This document shows, piece after piece, positions 1-13,200 of a stretch of DNA of 64,000 nt (position 1 is the first letter of the stretch; each line of letters starts with the position of its first letter). Source of the DNA: Ceriagrion tenellum (Eukaryota; Arthropoda; Insecta; Odonata; Coenagrionidae); the NCBI GenBank assembly GCA_963169105.1, contig OY720636.1:69552123-69616122 (forward strand), in the 5' to 3' direction. The notes below the pieces were generated by a model. The model was given only the letters and a program-made list of their open reading frames with translations, did no database searches and was not told where the DNA came from. The translations under genes and the position numbers were made by a program.

Positions 1-290
1 TAATTTTTTTGGTTAAATCTTTATGGCTGGAGTCCCAAATGGTCGCCACATATTCAAGGTGTGGCCTAACCAGAGTGAAGTAGCACCTCTCTTTTACTTT
101 TTCATCCAAATACCTTCCTATTACCTATATGCTTAACAAAACCTAGTTTCTTTAATGCAGTGCCACATATGTTTTGTAGGTATGTTTCCCACGATATATC
201 AGAAGTTAAGGTGATACCAAGATAGGTATGTAAATATTTCAGGTTTGACGTTTACTTCCAAGTTAATTGCTTCTGGATTTCCACGAAGCA
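1..290 (-). mobile_element. LINE fragment, reverse transcriptase thumb region (CR1/jockey type)
   Basis: Reading the minus strand, two overlapping frames give a stretch like the C-terminal part of a non-LTR reverse transcriptase. One frame holds a YLG-ITLTSDISW-like strand followed by a helix ending KKLGFVKHIG. The other holds LVRPHLEYVATIWDSS, close to the LVRPHLEY motif common in CR1 and jockey LINEs. A frame change and a stop separate them, so this copy is dead. It runs off the left edge of the window, and no 3' tail can be placed. The family is recognised from the motif; the clade is an inference. Confidence 0.65.
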
Positions 291-3200
291 ATCAATTTTG
301 TAATTGTTAACTGGAATGTAGTATGAAAAGATGTAGGCCTTGCTACTCCCATGGGCATCCTGCATCTTTTTCTTGGTTTGCACAGTCAGTTCTTATTTCC
401 TCACAGCAGTTTTTATCCATCACTGCCATAGAAGTGACCATTATGTTGGAGGATATTTTCTGCTGTCATTCAATATTATCAGGTGCTTGATTTTCAAGAG
501 ATTCATTCCCAAATTATTGCGATTGAATCTTTGTGAAAATCAGTGCAACGTTTAGTATGCTCAGCAAAATTAGTCTTTTAATTTGAACTTTTATTTCAAG
601 TGAGAATAGTAGTTAGGCTCTGACAAGAGACTGATGTATGATGGTGAAATGTCAACCACCCCAAGCTAAAACACTCAGTGATGCCGCATCAGTGTTTGAA
701 TTATATAAATGTGACTAATAGGTATGGAAGAAAGCTCAATATGGCCACTTCATAAGGTTGTGTAACAATCATCCAATGAGAGCTTAATAAAAAGTGCTGT
801 TTATGTAAGACTATTTTACCAGACATAAGACCTCTGACTTACCACACTGGAAGTTTATACTGCAAAAACTCCAAGGAAAAATTCCATTATTGTAGCAGTA
901 TTGCCATTATCTTTCTTTTCTGCATAGCAAACTGAATATTTATGCATTAGGATAGTTTGCTCTGAAAAGAGTAACATTCAGATGCATGTCAATTTGTAAA
1001 AATGCTATCCCAACAAGCACCTACTAACAAGTTGATAAATTTATATCATTCAACCTAGACAAGGTTAAGAATTTACATAAGTACAAATATAAAGAAGTCA
1101 AATATAACTGCAGGGTTGATGTTGAAAAGATGCCAATCATTAACAAAAGCAGCTCTCCACTATATTTGTTTCTACTAAGACTATTCATACCATAGGATGT
1201 CTTGGCATCAGTAATGTTGGTGAACTTCTTCCATGCCTAGTGTTTGCCTATGGTTGACTCAAGACTTGTATTATCTTAAGCAAAGCTTTCATAGTGCTCC
1301 AAGACCATGCCAAGTAACTTAAGTCATCAGGATTTTACTTTCCAACAGAAGTGCCATAAGTATTGATAAAAATTTAGCATATAATCAGGCACAAGATAAT
1401 ATACACCATTGTACTGTAGGTTAGAGATTGTCCACATGTCCCCATCAAGCCACAAGATTGTCTATTCCCAGTGGTGAGAAAGGCTCATTTTATGGGTGGC
1501 AGATGATTCGGAATCTGGAAAAAATATGCCATAACTTAAGAATATAGGTAACATGTATCATTGTAAGATATTTCTAGAGATGGATGGAATACAGCTAAGT
1601 CTAAAACAGGAAAGAGGATCTTCATCTTCAAGCAGAAAGCATCTGTGCTGGAGACTAATCAGTACGATTTGGATACAGGCCAAAAATACAAATTGAAATT
1701 AATGACTCATTATTTTCGAGCAATAAAAAATATAAGCTCTTGATTCTCACACTGTTTTCATAATTCTGAATTGCCTGCATTAAGTCAATGATTTTCCTAG
1801 ATTTTACCACTCCCTAAGTCTCTGGCGATTTGAGGATTTCAAGGCATGATAGACACTCAGCAGCAATGTGTGATTCAATTCGTTTTAAGGATGTTACCTT
1901 TATCATATTCACACTTATTACACACACCTGCAAACATGCTTGAAATGATATTCTATGCACTATCTTTAAAAATGTCAACCGAGTGCTTTCCATTCCTTAA
2001 AAGTACATTGATTTGACTGCCTTAAATGAAATTGTGAAATAGAAATTATGGTGTTTCTACGCAACTGTTCATTTGGTCCACTTCTGCGTCAACACTATTG
2101 TGTCATTTTTCAAGGTACAAGGTTTGAAAATGACACCTAAAATTAGAAATCAAGGTTGGCCTAATGAATAATTGTGTGGAAACACCAAGTGTTCTTTAAT
2201 CACAATGGTCAAATCTCATTAAGTATTGCCTGAAACCTTTGAATATATAGGAACATTATTGATAAGGAAATTGACATACCATTGGGTTTGCCAAAACAAG
2301 AAGTCTTTATGTTCATTTTTGGAATGCAGACATTTATCATCAAGACCCTCAAGAGTCAAAATTACATTTGGTGGTTACAAGTATCAGTGATAATCACTCA
2401 CATAGCTATATGGACACACAGCTCTTTATTCCAAAATACAACTAAAATTAATTTAGGATTAACTTCATAAATATATTTTCTTCATGTCTTTAACACATTC
2501 TTAAAGATTAAAAAATGCATATTGCAACAATCACATTCCCAAAATACTCTGCTGACTTCAGCAACAAATCAATAAAAAACAACTTGTGATCATTGACATA
2601 ATCTAATAGATTCACAGCAAATTACTTTGACATGGAAGTTTCTTTTTCACCAAAGACCTTGATGCCAAAAATAATAGGCAAGATACACAGCCCATTAACG
2701 ATGAACTAGGACGCTAAGAATTTTGCCATTTTGCAAAAATTCTTGAGGCTGAGATCATAAACAAATTCATATGAGAAATAAAATTACGTTCCAAAGGGAA
2801 GACAAGATAAAAAACATGAGAATGAAACATTGAGTCTACATAGACTCATTTTCTATGAGCTATGCATCCAATGGCGGATGGTTGCTTGTGTATCACAACT
2901 GAGTGTCAATGCCCAAGATCCTTACTGATAGAGAAGAATCGATTTCTGTAAAATTTTCACGTAATTCATTTCATTGGCAGGATCATATGACCTTACTGTG
3001 TTTCATCATTGCTGAAAGTTAAATTACCAGGACAATTACTAGTAGCACTGAGATAACAGTACCATGTTTATCTCTCTTTTTTTGAGCCAACAAGGCTTCT
3101 TCAACTTTGGGAATTAGCCACTTCTCTCCAGGTCATAAAACACCTACTGGAAAAACAACATCTCCATCAAAGCAAAATATTTATTAAGTCCCAGGTTTTT

Positions 3201-6200
3201 CTTCCACCCCAGCTAGTAAATGGTTGAGACAAGTCAGCCCAATGCACTGACCCCAAAGCTAGAGTTAACTCAACCAATTCCACTTGTTCACTCATTTGCA
3301 TTGTTTCTCTGGCGTGTAGGCTGAGTGAAGGCTGAATTCAGAGATTTGTTCCTCAAAGCAATGTTGATTTTAAGCCCTCTAAGAACATGTTTCAACATTG
3401 CCTCAACTTTTAAATCACAAAATATGAAGTGTAAACTTGTGTTACTATCGCTTCGCTTATCCATTAAATGCTAGTCTTTTAAAAAGTCTAGCTAATAAAA
3501 AATAAGACTGCTCATGAGTTAGAATAACCTTTTGAATGGTCTACTACTCAAGGCTAAGTGTCTTTCATGAAACTGTCCAGGTAATTCAGGAAATTAATAC
3601 AAACAGATAGTCAAATCAATGGTGTTCTTTTTTTAGGATTATACAGCCCTATCATCAAACTTAGAGCTATTGATCTCGATCTTTCCTTTTCACAGTGAAT
3701 ACTTGTGCCCCTTTCTAAGATTTTCCCAACGTAGAGGCAATCCTGTAATTACATGCTGTAACCTGTATCACTGGCATTGAGCCCATTCCAGTGATATGAA
3801 TCATCTTTAGATTCTGCAAAGTGGTAAGGTGATAGTTGTTCGAAATAAGATGATGGGACATCACAGCCCTAATAGCTGGTCTCATCACATCATCCCAGAG
3901 TATGGTTTCAAAGCATTTGATATTTTCATCAGCTTTTAACAATTGGAAATATATAAATAGCTAATTCTGTACATACAATGACACAAACTCATACAAATGA
4001 CATGATGAAAGGCATAAATGAATCCTGACTAGATTTGCAATAAAGATGGCAATTGGGTCTGACAAGAAGACGATTTTTCCAATAGAAAGTCAATTGGACC
4101 AGCTGACGGTCGATTTCAGGAAATAATGCTGGGAAAATAAATATGAAGCCCAATGTACACCAATGATGAATACTCTGGCTTAGTTATATACAGGGACTAA
4201 CCAGATGTATCAATCCTGTCATTGCAGAGTTACTTTCCTCTAGGTGTTTCTTCCAGCGGATAACAAAAAAAGTTAAACACAGAACAATTTAACTGACATG
4301 AATTCAAACAAATCCACCTCTAATAGCTCAGTCGAAACTGGTGGCAGAGAGACCAAAAGATAAGCTCTCGAGGATAGCAGAAGCCTTTCAAAGAGGTATG
4401 TTCAACTTTACGAGTTTGACTCATGCTGCAAGCCATCCACCCCTGGAAAGCATATACCCATGACCCACACATGTGAGTTTTCCACAGTGAAAGGGCTGAT
4501 TATGATCATATGGTGAGGGCTTCATTTTTACCTTCCCAGAAAGTAGTTCCTTCCAACCTAGTTTTCTTCAACACAATAACTAATATGAGCCTAAATTAGC
4601 TGTTGCGTCGACTGATTCATGCATTCAATACGCTGCCACTAATTTACCCGGTTCACCCGGGCTCCAAGACTTTCTTAATGCTCTAAAGGCCCTCAAGCAG
4701 TTTTTTAGCTAGAGGGAACATAGACATAGCCAAAACTTTGTAATTTATTGCTTTCTTAGATAAAGAAATTATTTCCAGTCAAAACTCATTACATTTCACC
4801 ATGAGACTTGTATACATAGAGCTCTCGGTAGATAAATGTAGTCTGTAGACAATTAGATAAGAACATGAATATGTTATGTCAATAATTTTAAAACACTTCA
4901 TTGACAATAAATATTAGAGCAATCACTGTGGTTTTCACACCAGCTATTATAACTGCCATCACCACATATTCGTAGTCCGACAGAAGAGCATGATTAATTG
5001 CAGAGAAAACTGATGAATCCAAAATGCAATGAAGGAAAGGAACTTGACCTAGTTAGAGTCACATTAACTAATATTGCCTTATATTTACAAACAATCAGAG
5101 TTCCCATACATCACCCACATCTTCGTTTTTGCAAAAAATTAAGACAATCCTCCTGTTCACCTCAAATTTTTGCATCATTCATGAATTTTGATCTTCATTA
5201 TATTTCTGAATCTCAAAATTCATGTACCCCATATTACTCAGGTCATCCAAATTGTTTGCTCCATGTTATATACTATGCTTGGAAAACTCCACCATTGGTT
5301 GTTGGGAACAACAAGTAAATGTACCCAGAAGGTATCAAACATATCACTTTTCCCAGGAGGCATTGCTATAGACGTGCTAATGGAGAGTGAAGTTTTTTTG
5401 GTGATGTTCATCACTAGCTTCAGACTGCTTCCAAGCACTGACTGATCCCAGTGCACAGATAAGGCTGTACTACATGTCATCCTTACATACATTGGAAATG
5501 AGATTGCATAAGTATGGATTTGAGAAAATTCAGCAAAGTCACATGTCATTTACAGCACTAATACGCCCCATATATTAGGGAGGTTGGAGATAGATGAGCC
5601 CTCCTAACATGACCAGGCCAAAGGAACTATGGAGACTGGATGTCTATCGTCAGCTTTTACCATAAAATCAATACAGATTCAAGTTTTGGGAAAGAGGAGG
5701 AAAAAAGGTTTGGAAACAGATTTTTAAGAGGGCTAAGCAAGCCTGTAAAACCTATTTACTCGCAGTGAATATATTGTGAAAACACATGCCTGCAATATTC
5801 TATAACTGCCTGATCATATACTACGCATGTGGATTTTGATAAAATTCCCAGTTTTTCAACACCTAACATAGTGAAGAATATGTCAAAATTGTAATGCTCG
5901 GTTACTTATGGAAATGTCACTAAATGTCAATTTGTAATAAAACCTGATAAATATTGTTCAATGAATGATTTCAATGATTTTATCATCATTTGCTCCATCT
6001 GGTGTACTTGTTCATACGTCAGTGGCAGCCATTAATAATGTGCGTCAGGCCATGAACTTGCATTTCATTACAGGGAGATAACAATGCTCCAAAAAGTATA
6101 TGCTGCCATTAGATTACATTATTGGAGTGTTTTTATGACACAATCATGTCAAAAAAGAGGGCATTCACTTCAGATCTAGGTTTGAGTTAGCAATTTAAGA

Positions 6201-7046
6201 GGCATAAGCCCATGTTCACGGTAGGTACACTAAATTTGGAAGTTCCATTAAACACTGAAACAATTAGCCGATGTGAGAAGTAAAATGATGCCCTTTCTTT
6301 TCCCAATCTCCCCTTATAAACACAGTAATGACCAATACATTCATCTGCTGGCAATGTGAATAAAATGTGATTAAGCAGGCACATGTAGCATAGCTTGGTT
6401 TCAGATTAAGTTTGATATAACTACACAGCTCATACATCATCTGTAAGTGCAGAAGACAAAGTCATGATATAAAAATCCTCCACATATATTTTTGGTGAAT
6501 AATTATCTAGTCTACCAGAATGTTGTTAAGAGATACAAACTAGGCTCACAAACAAGCATTTAAGAGTGCCTTCAATTTACACATGGCAATGGCCAGCCAT
6601 TCATGGCAGCATTCTGAGATCGCCATGCGACCAAATGAAATTGACTAGCTCAAAGAGGCTATTCACAAATGCACAGTTCATCTCGCGTTCAATGGACTAT
6701 ACCCTGGCACCAGACAAATGCACATATTGTTTTTCAATTCGTTCAGTTCACCATAGAGAGGATAGCCACTGATAGCCATCTATTGCAGGCAATGAATGCA
6801 AATTGAAAGCATCCTAAGGCTTCAACTCTAACTAGCAACAATCGATTCCATCTTAAATGAGACCACTTACAGGCTTCTTTAGTAAATACAGGCAAAATAT
6901 CTTGTTTTGCCATGAGGATCACAAAATACCATTTGCATAAATACATATATATATTTTTTTTTGTTCACAGGTAAATGCATAAAATCATGTGGAATGTAAA
7001 TTCATCAAGAAATAAATTACATGCTTTCCATTCAATGCAGTCATAT
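291..7046. other. CpG-poor region without a supported gene; possible long 3' UTR or downstream flank
   Basis: No open frame here resembles a known protein, and none exceeds about 106 codons. Two overlapping frames on opposite strands near 5000-5550 are the longest and I do not recognise them. CpG is very rare: I count one in 601-1500. This resembles the body of the neighbouring gene rather than the DNA beyond 18 kb. On the minus strand, AATAAA-type signals occur near 4743, 3178, 2425 and 585. Any of them could end the cytochrome b561 transcript, so much of this stretch may be 3' UTR, but nothing in the sequence proves it. Confidence 0.4.
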
Positions 7047-7215
7047 TCATTCACCAGTAATACCTTCTTGCAATAAAAGTTCATCTTCGGTAGTAGAAAT
7101 TCTTTTGAACCGAGGGGTTGTAACGAGGAACATGACCAATGCAGTATAAAGGATGATTGCTATTCCTATGAAGTTGACTAGCAGTCCTTCAGTAGGGAGA
7201 TCCTTATAATCAGTG
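7047..7215 (-). CDS. Cytochrome b561 exon 5 (last coding exon)
   Basis: The acceptor TTTACAG lies at 7222-7216. The exon completes a split Ile codon and then encodes residues 221-275, including the sixth membrane helix (VNFIGIAIILYTALVMFLV) and an acidic cytosolic tail ending LLLQEGITGE. The stop TGA is at 7049-7047. A short charged tail after helix six is usual in this family. Confidence 0.9.
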
Positions 7216-10200
7216 CTGTAAAGTCAAAGATAAGGTTAATTTTACAGCTAAATATGAGTAAAAAACTGATAGCTTAACAATTATATAACAGATAATTCAT
7301 GGAATATTAGCACAGCATGTGACTGCAAACCTTTCAACAAAACAGCAAATAATGAATGTAATACTATGAGGAACGTATACATAATTTCCATGCATTGAAA
7401 TTTCATCAATTACTATAACCGATCAACCATTGAAATTGAAATAAGGAACTACTCAAATTTCTAATCCTATGGCTAACTGAGCAAGCCATTCAAGGCCATA
7501 AGTCAACATTTTCAGTCACAGCTCTGAGAAATCTCATTTTTGATAATAGAAAGGAAAATTTGCTCATAACAAGAGATATTGCTCTCCTGCAAAAAGGCGC
7601 ATTGATTGTGCAGTTAAGTTTAACAATCCCAAGGTCTCAGAGCCAGTTGAACTACAGCACTATGAAACCTGGAACAAATCACTTCCAGCTTGAATAATAC
7701 TACAAATCCAAGCTAGTGGGACAAAGGCTTCATATGAAGATCTTTGAATCTTGAAAAATATTTTCATCACTTACATAACCCAGTGTGCTTTCTCAAGAAG
7801 TCCTAATAATGATGCAGTAACAGCACTCAGAAATCCACCAACTCCAAAAAACACATGAACTGGCAGGTAAGAAGCTCTTAGGGAGACGTGCAGACCTGGA
7901 TACAAAAAAGACACCAAGCCTGAGACCCACTGAAATATAAGAAAAGTTATAAATTTAATTAATAGAATAAACCATCAGCTAAATTAAAGAATGGCCATAA
8001 GTAAAAGTGTAATATTAGATACTCAAATGCCTCAGTATACCACAGTTACTCATTTAAAAATTTAAAACCTTGAACAAAAAGATTTGAATGAGGCCGCAGA
8101 GACTTGCACATTTAGTGGAGAATTAAAGAAAGTAAACATTAATGATTTTGCTGAACCAGAAACATTAAAAATGGAAGAAGAAGACAGAGTTAAGATGCAA
8201 CTATTTGATGCGAAGAATTATAATAGTTGGAAATTCTTAATGGAATTGGTACTGGACAAAAAGAACATATGGTGCATAATAGAGAAGCCATATTCAGAAA
8301 TAATTGCACCTTATTCAACTGTCCCGGCAAGTGAAACTGCAGCAGCAAAAAAATTAAGAGAAGTGAAATTGGAAGAATATGATAAAGATAATAAAAGAAT
8401 GAAGAGATATATTGCTGAAAGAATCAAAATGGAGTTGTTGGAAAGAGTTAAGGGTTTCTCCACTGCTCATGAAATGTATATTGCTCTGAAAAATAGATAC
8501 GAGAAAACTACTATGACCAGTGTAGTTAGTCTCACAAAGAAATTTCACAATTTAAGATATTTACCGACCCAACACATGTTTGAAGAGTTTTGTACAGAAT
8601 TTGATAGGATTGTTTGTGAACTTCATGAAGTGGGAACCAAGTATGATCTAAGGCAACAGATTATCCATTTTCTCATTACTATGCCAAGTGAATATGATAG
8701 TGTAGTAACTTCATTAAGAACTGTTGCTGCAACTCAAGATATGAATATGGAAATAGTGAGAGGGCAAATAGAAGAATATGAGGAAGACCATGAAAGAAAG
8801 AAGACTTAAAGAGGTGAATTTCCAGCCAACTGCATTTGCTGGGTTCAGATGAAGAGGAGGTACAGCTTCACCAAAGCCAATCTTCCGATTTCCATGCAAT
8901 AATTGTGGAATTGTTGGACACAAGATCACGGACTGCTTCCGACCAGGGGGTGGTGCCTATCAACAGCATCAAGGATGTGGAGGATGCAGTCCCTTTTGGA
9001 GAGGCCATGGAAATCGGCATGAGCAGTGCAGTGGAGGCTGTGATCAGGATCAGAATACAAACAACTATCGTGGACGAGATGTTATGAATAATAATAATAG
9101 AGGTAGTCATCAAGCTCATTTTACAGATATGAGAACTAATAATAATTCAAATTACCAAAATAATGAACTAAATAGTGAAAAAGTAACTTATAATTTTGTT
9201 ACTGAAGTTGAAGCATGTTATATGAGGGTAAAGTTGACAAGCAGAAGATATCCAAAATGACTGGGTTATGGACTCTGGAGCATCTGAACATTTGGTGAGA
9301 ACTGATACTCTAGCTAGTAATATTAGAATTCTTGAAAAACCCATAAAAATACTTAGTGGTTGAACCAAAGATTTTATAATTGCTGAAAAGATATGACATT
9401 TATGATTTAACACTAGTAAATGGTGAGATTATAAACATTCATTTCTTTGATGCTTTGATGGTTGATCAATTAAAGTGTAATTTGCTATCTATTTCCAAAC
9501 TTGAAGACAAAGGTAATAAAATGTTGATTGGTGATGGTGAATTTACAATTGTTAATAAGAAAAATAATAGAGTTGTAGGTGTTGGTACAAGGGATGGAAG
9601 TCTGTATAAATTAGAGTTAAATCTAACTGATCATTGTTATAATGCTACTACTTCTAATGATTTATGGCACAGGAGACTTAGACATATCAGTGATGATGGA
9701 ATGAAGAAATTAGTTAAATGTGTGGATGGTATTGATTCCATTGACAAGGTATGCCGTGATTTGTGTGAAATTTGTATTTCAGGAAAACAAACTAGTGTTC
9801 CACATACTCAAACCAGAGAAAGAGCAACAAGGGTACTAGAAAGAGTACATTCTGATTTAACTGGCCCAATTGTCTAACTGCCAATAATGGAGTAAGATAT
9901 TTGATGAGTTTTGTTGATGATTATACAAATTTTTGTGTCACATTTGGACTTAAGGAAACATCAGAAGCTGCAGGATTTGTAAAACACTATGTAGCTATGG
10001 CAGCAAGTAGATTCAATTGTAAAGTAGATCAGTTCAGATGTGATAATGGTAGGGAATATGTAAATGAAGAATTAATTACATTCTTTGAGGAACAAGGGAT
10101 TCAATGGGAACTAATGATTCCTTATACTTCTCAATGGAATGGAGTTGCTGAACGTATGAACCGAACAATTAAGGGCAAAGCTAGATGCATATTAATTGAC

Positions 10201-13200
10201 AGTAACTTTAAGAAATCTTTCTGGATTGAAGCAGCTTTAACTGCTGTGTATTTAATTCAAAGTATACCTACTAAGGCTATTGATTCTTTGACAGTTCCAG
10301 CTGAACTCTGGTATGGCACTCCTCAAAATTTGAGAAAACTGAGAGTCTTTGGTTGTGTTGCCTATGTCAAAAAGAACAAAAATGAACTTCAAGGAAAATT
10401 TGATGAAAAGACCAAGAAATGTATTTTTATAGGTTATAGTCCCAATGGGTTTAAGTTGTGGAGTTGGACTGAGAATAAGGTGATCTTGGCATGTGATGTT
10501 ATATTTAATGAAAATAGGCTAATTTTGATGGTGAAAATTCTGTAGAACTCTGGAATGAGAGTAAGAGTGAAAATGCAGAAGAAAATTATAATGAAACTGA
10601 AAATGTAGAAGAAGATCAAGGATCGAGGAGGAGTGCACGAGTGGTAAAAAGGCCTACTTATCTTAGAGATTATGCTACATTAGCTCTTAATGACTGGATT
10701 CAGAGAGAGGATAAAGATAGAATAGAACATTGCTTGTTGACTCATTTTCTTACTGATGAAAATACTAAGCCGCCAATTTATGTGATTGAAGAAAATTCTA
10801 ATTTAATTGGCTTTTAATTGGCTATATTCGGAAAATTACGGCAATCTGGTTACAGCAAATCCAAGAGATACTCCTTTGGCAACTCGTAAATTTTGTGACG
10901 TTCAATCAGAATCATTTCAACATAGTAGATATAGAGAATTAGTAGGGGGTCTTATATATGCATGTGTAGCATAAGGCCTGATATTGCGGCAGCAGTTAGT
11001 TTTTATGGTCAATATCAGACCAAACCCATTAAAGCTCAGTGGACAGGTTTAAAAAGAGTTGTGCTATTTAAAAGGAACTAAAAATTATGGGTTGTTATTC
11101 AAGGGTCTTAATGATAGCAATGTTGTTGGGTATGCAGATGCAGACTATGCAAATCATAAATGATAGGAAGTCTGTGTCAGGCTATGTTTTCAAAGTTTTT
11201 GGAGACACAATTGTTTGGGCTTGAAGAAAACAGCACACAGTTGCACTTTCATCAACTGAAGCTGAGTTTTATGCCCTAGCTTCAGCTACTGCTGAACTGC
11301 TTTGCTTGTATAATTTACTAGTTGAATCGAACATTGAGGTGAAACACCCAATTGTAATATATGAAGATAATCAAGCCTGTATTAATTCTTTGTCAAAATG
11401 GGATCAAAAGAGACTGAAGCATATAGATGTAACATACAATTTTGCAAGAGATTTTGTAAATAAGAAGGTGTTAGATGTTCATTATATCCCTACAGATTGT
11501 CAAGTAGCTGATATGTTCACCAAAGGGTTGCCATATGCATCATTAGTAAAACACAGAGCAGAACTAGGTTTGACTGAAGGATAATGAAGTGTAATGTAAA
11601 GATGTATAATGTGTTAAATAAATAAAATTTGAAGAAAAGGGGATAGATGAATGAGAAATTGAGGAAGAGTGTTAGACTGAGCAATTTCTCATATGAGTAA
11701 AAAAAGGAACGTGAATAATTCTGTGTACCGGTATCCAAGTTATGGTGACATAATAATATTTTAATGGAGTTAATATTTGTACCGTGAATGTCATTGTACA
11801 AATGTCATAGGAAAATAACATCGTAAGAAAATATAAATTACAACAGGCTCAACTCTTAGAAAATCTCCAATTACTTAGATGCTTTGGATAACACTTCCAA
11901 GACTTTGTACAAGTCTGTTCTAGGCTGAACCTCTACACGCAACATAATGAGCCTAAGTACATGGGTCATTCCATATACAATGATCCAATGAAAATGGTAT
12001 GACCATTTTTAGTAAAATCCATCCTTTGCATGCACACACATCACACATTAATGCATTGGAATTTTGAAAGCAATCATTTTAAAAATGTTATCAGTTCTCA
12101 TTTTCTTGTGGCAGCCATTTTCCCTAGATGGTCCACATTAATTTTTGAAAACGTTGATGTTTATTCTATCATAATTAACCCAAGACCCAATAATGACTCA
12201 GGAAAGATATTGAAAACATACAATATTCCATTTCATGGAAAAAAATGATCAAAGTTTCTTTTTTCCTTTCACACTTCTCCAAATTGAACTTTAAGTCACT
12301 AACTTTTTCCTATAAAATCTGGTTTTACAACAGGAGAAAATTGTACGAAGGAGAAAAATTTCATATTTCAGAGATTTTGTTCTTAAGGCAATAATTTAGA
12401 AGAATAATTTTACAAAGCAGTATACATGTGGGACTAACCCTTTTGACAGAAGTACTTAACAAATATGTATGCCTTTGGGCTCTAAATTGACCATTTTTTT
12501 ACTTCATTTTATCTGTTGGGATAGCAATTAAAAATACTTGGCTTACAGAATGCAAAGATGTGTTAAGGGAATAATATGGCCAAAACTTGGAGTTTAAGAT
12601 TCAGCCCATGAGGGAATAATGGTAGTGGTAAACTAGCTTGGTGCTGAACATCAGACATTTTTGGACTTCACATCTTCATTATGGGAGCTACTATAGATAC
12701 AATTAATACAGAATGCAAAAATATACTCAAGTACAATATATTGTGACAATTTTAAGCTTGAGCTTCTATTCATAAGGTATTTCCAACAGTTGTGAAGTAG
12801 TGCCATACTGAATCAAAATTATCTGGCTGGGACACCAATTTTCGAGCATTGCTGGGGAATCACATTGTTAAAGGGACAATAAAAATGCTAAGACAGTGCA
12901 TAGTTTTCATGGAATTTGGTGCAATTTTACAACTTCTGCCAGTTCCTTCTCACTTTTCCCTCCTCTGGTCCTTCCTCACTTTAATGGCGGTTGGCACAGG
13001 AAAACTTAGAAGAAAACTGGGACACTGAGGCATAATCTGTGTTCCACAATTAGAGATAAAAAGCATTTCCCTAAACTTCAATTGAAAACCTCCACTGCAT
13101 ATATGGACTCAATTCACTATATTCCTCCAAAGGCTGCCAATTGCGTTAGTTCCATATCTCACCCTTTCCACTTCAACCTTGACATGACCTCCCATCCAAT

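Larger units (their letters stand above)
8060..11820 (+). mobile_element. Degenerate Ty1/copia retrotransposon in intron 3, antisense to the host gene
   Basis: Gag, zinc knuckle, protease, integrase and RNase H remains occur in the copia order (integrase before reverse transcriptase). Frames shift several times and in-frame stops occur. Most of the reverse transcriptase is missing. A purine-rich tract precedes a 151-base candidate 3' LTR at 11670-11820 that begins TGTTA and ends TAACA. No matching 5' LTR is visible between exon 4 and the gag remnant, so the left end is truncated or lost; the left limit given is approximate. The element reads opposite to the host gene. Confidence 0.85.

Noticed and set aside
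4998..5549. Overlapping frames of 85-106 codons on both strands
   Set aside because: No recognised domain, no splice-site support, and opposite-strand overlap; treated as chance.
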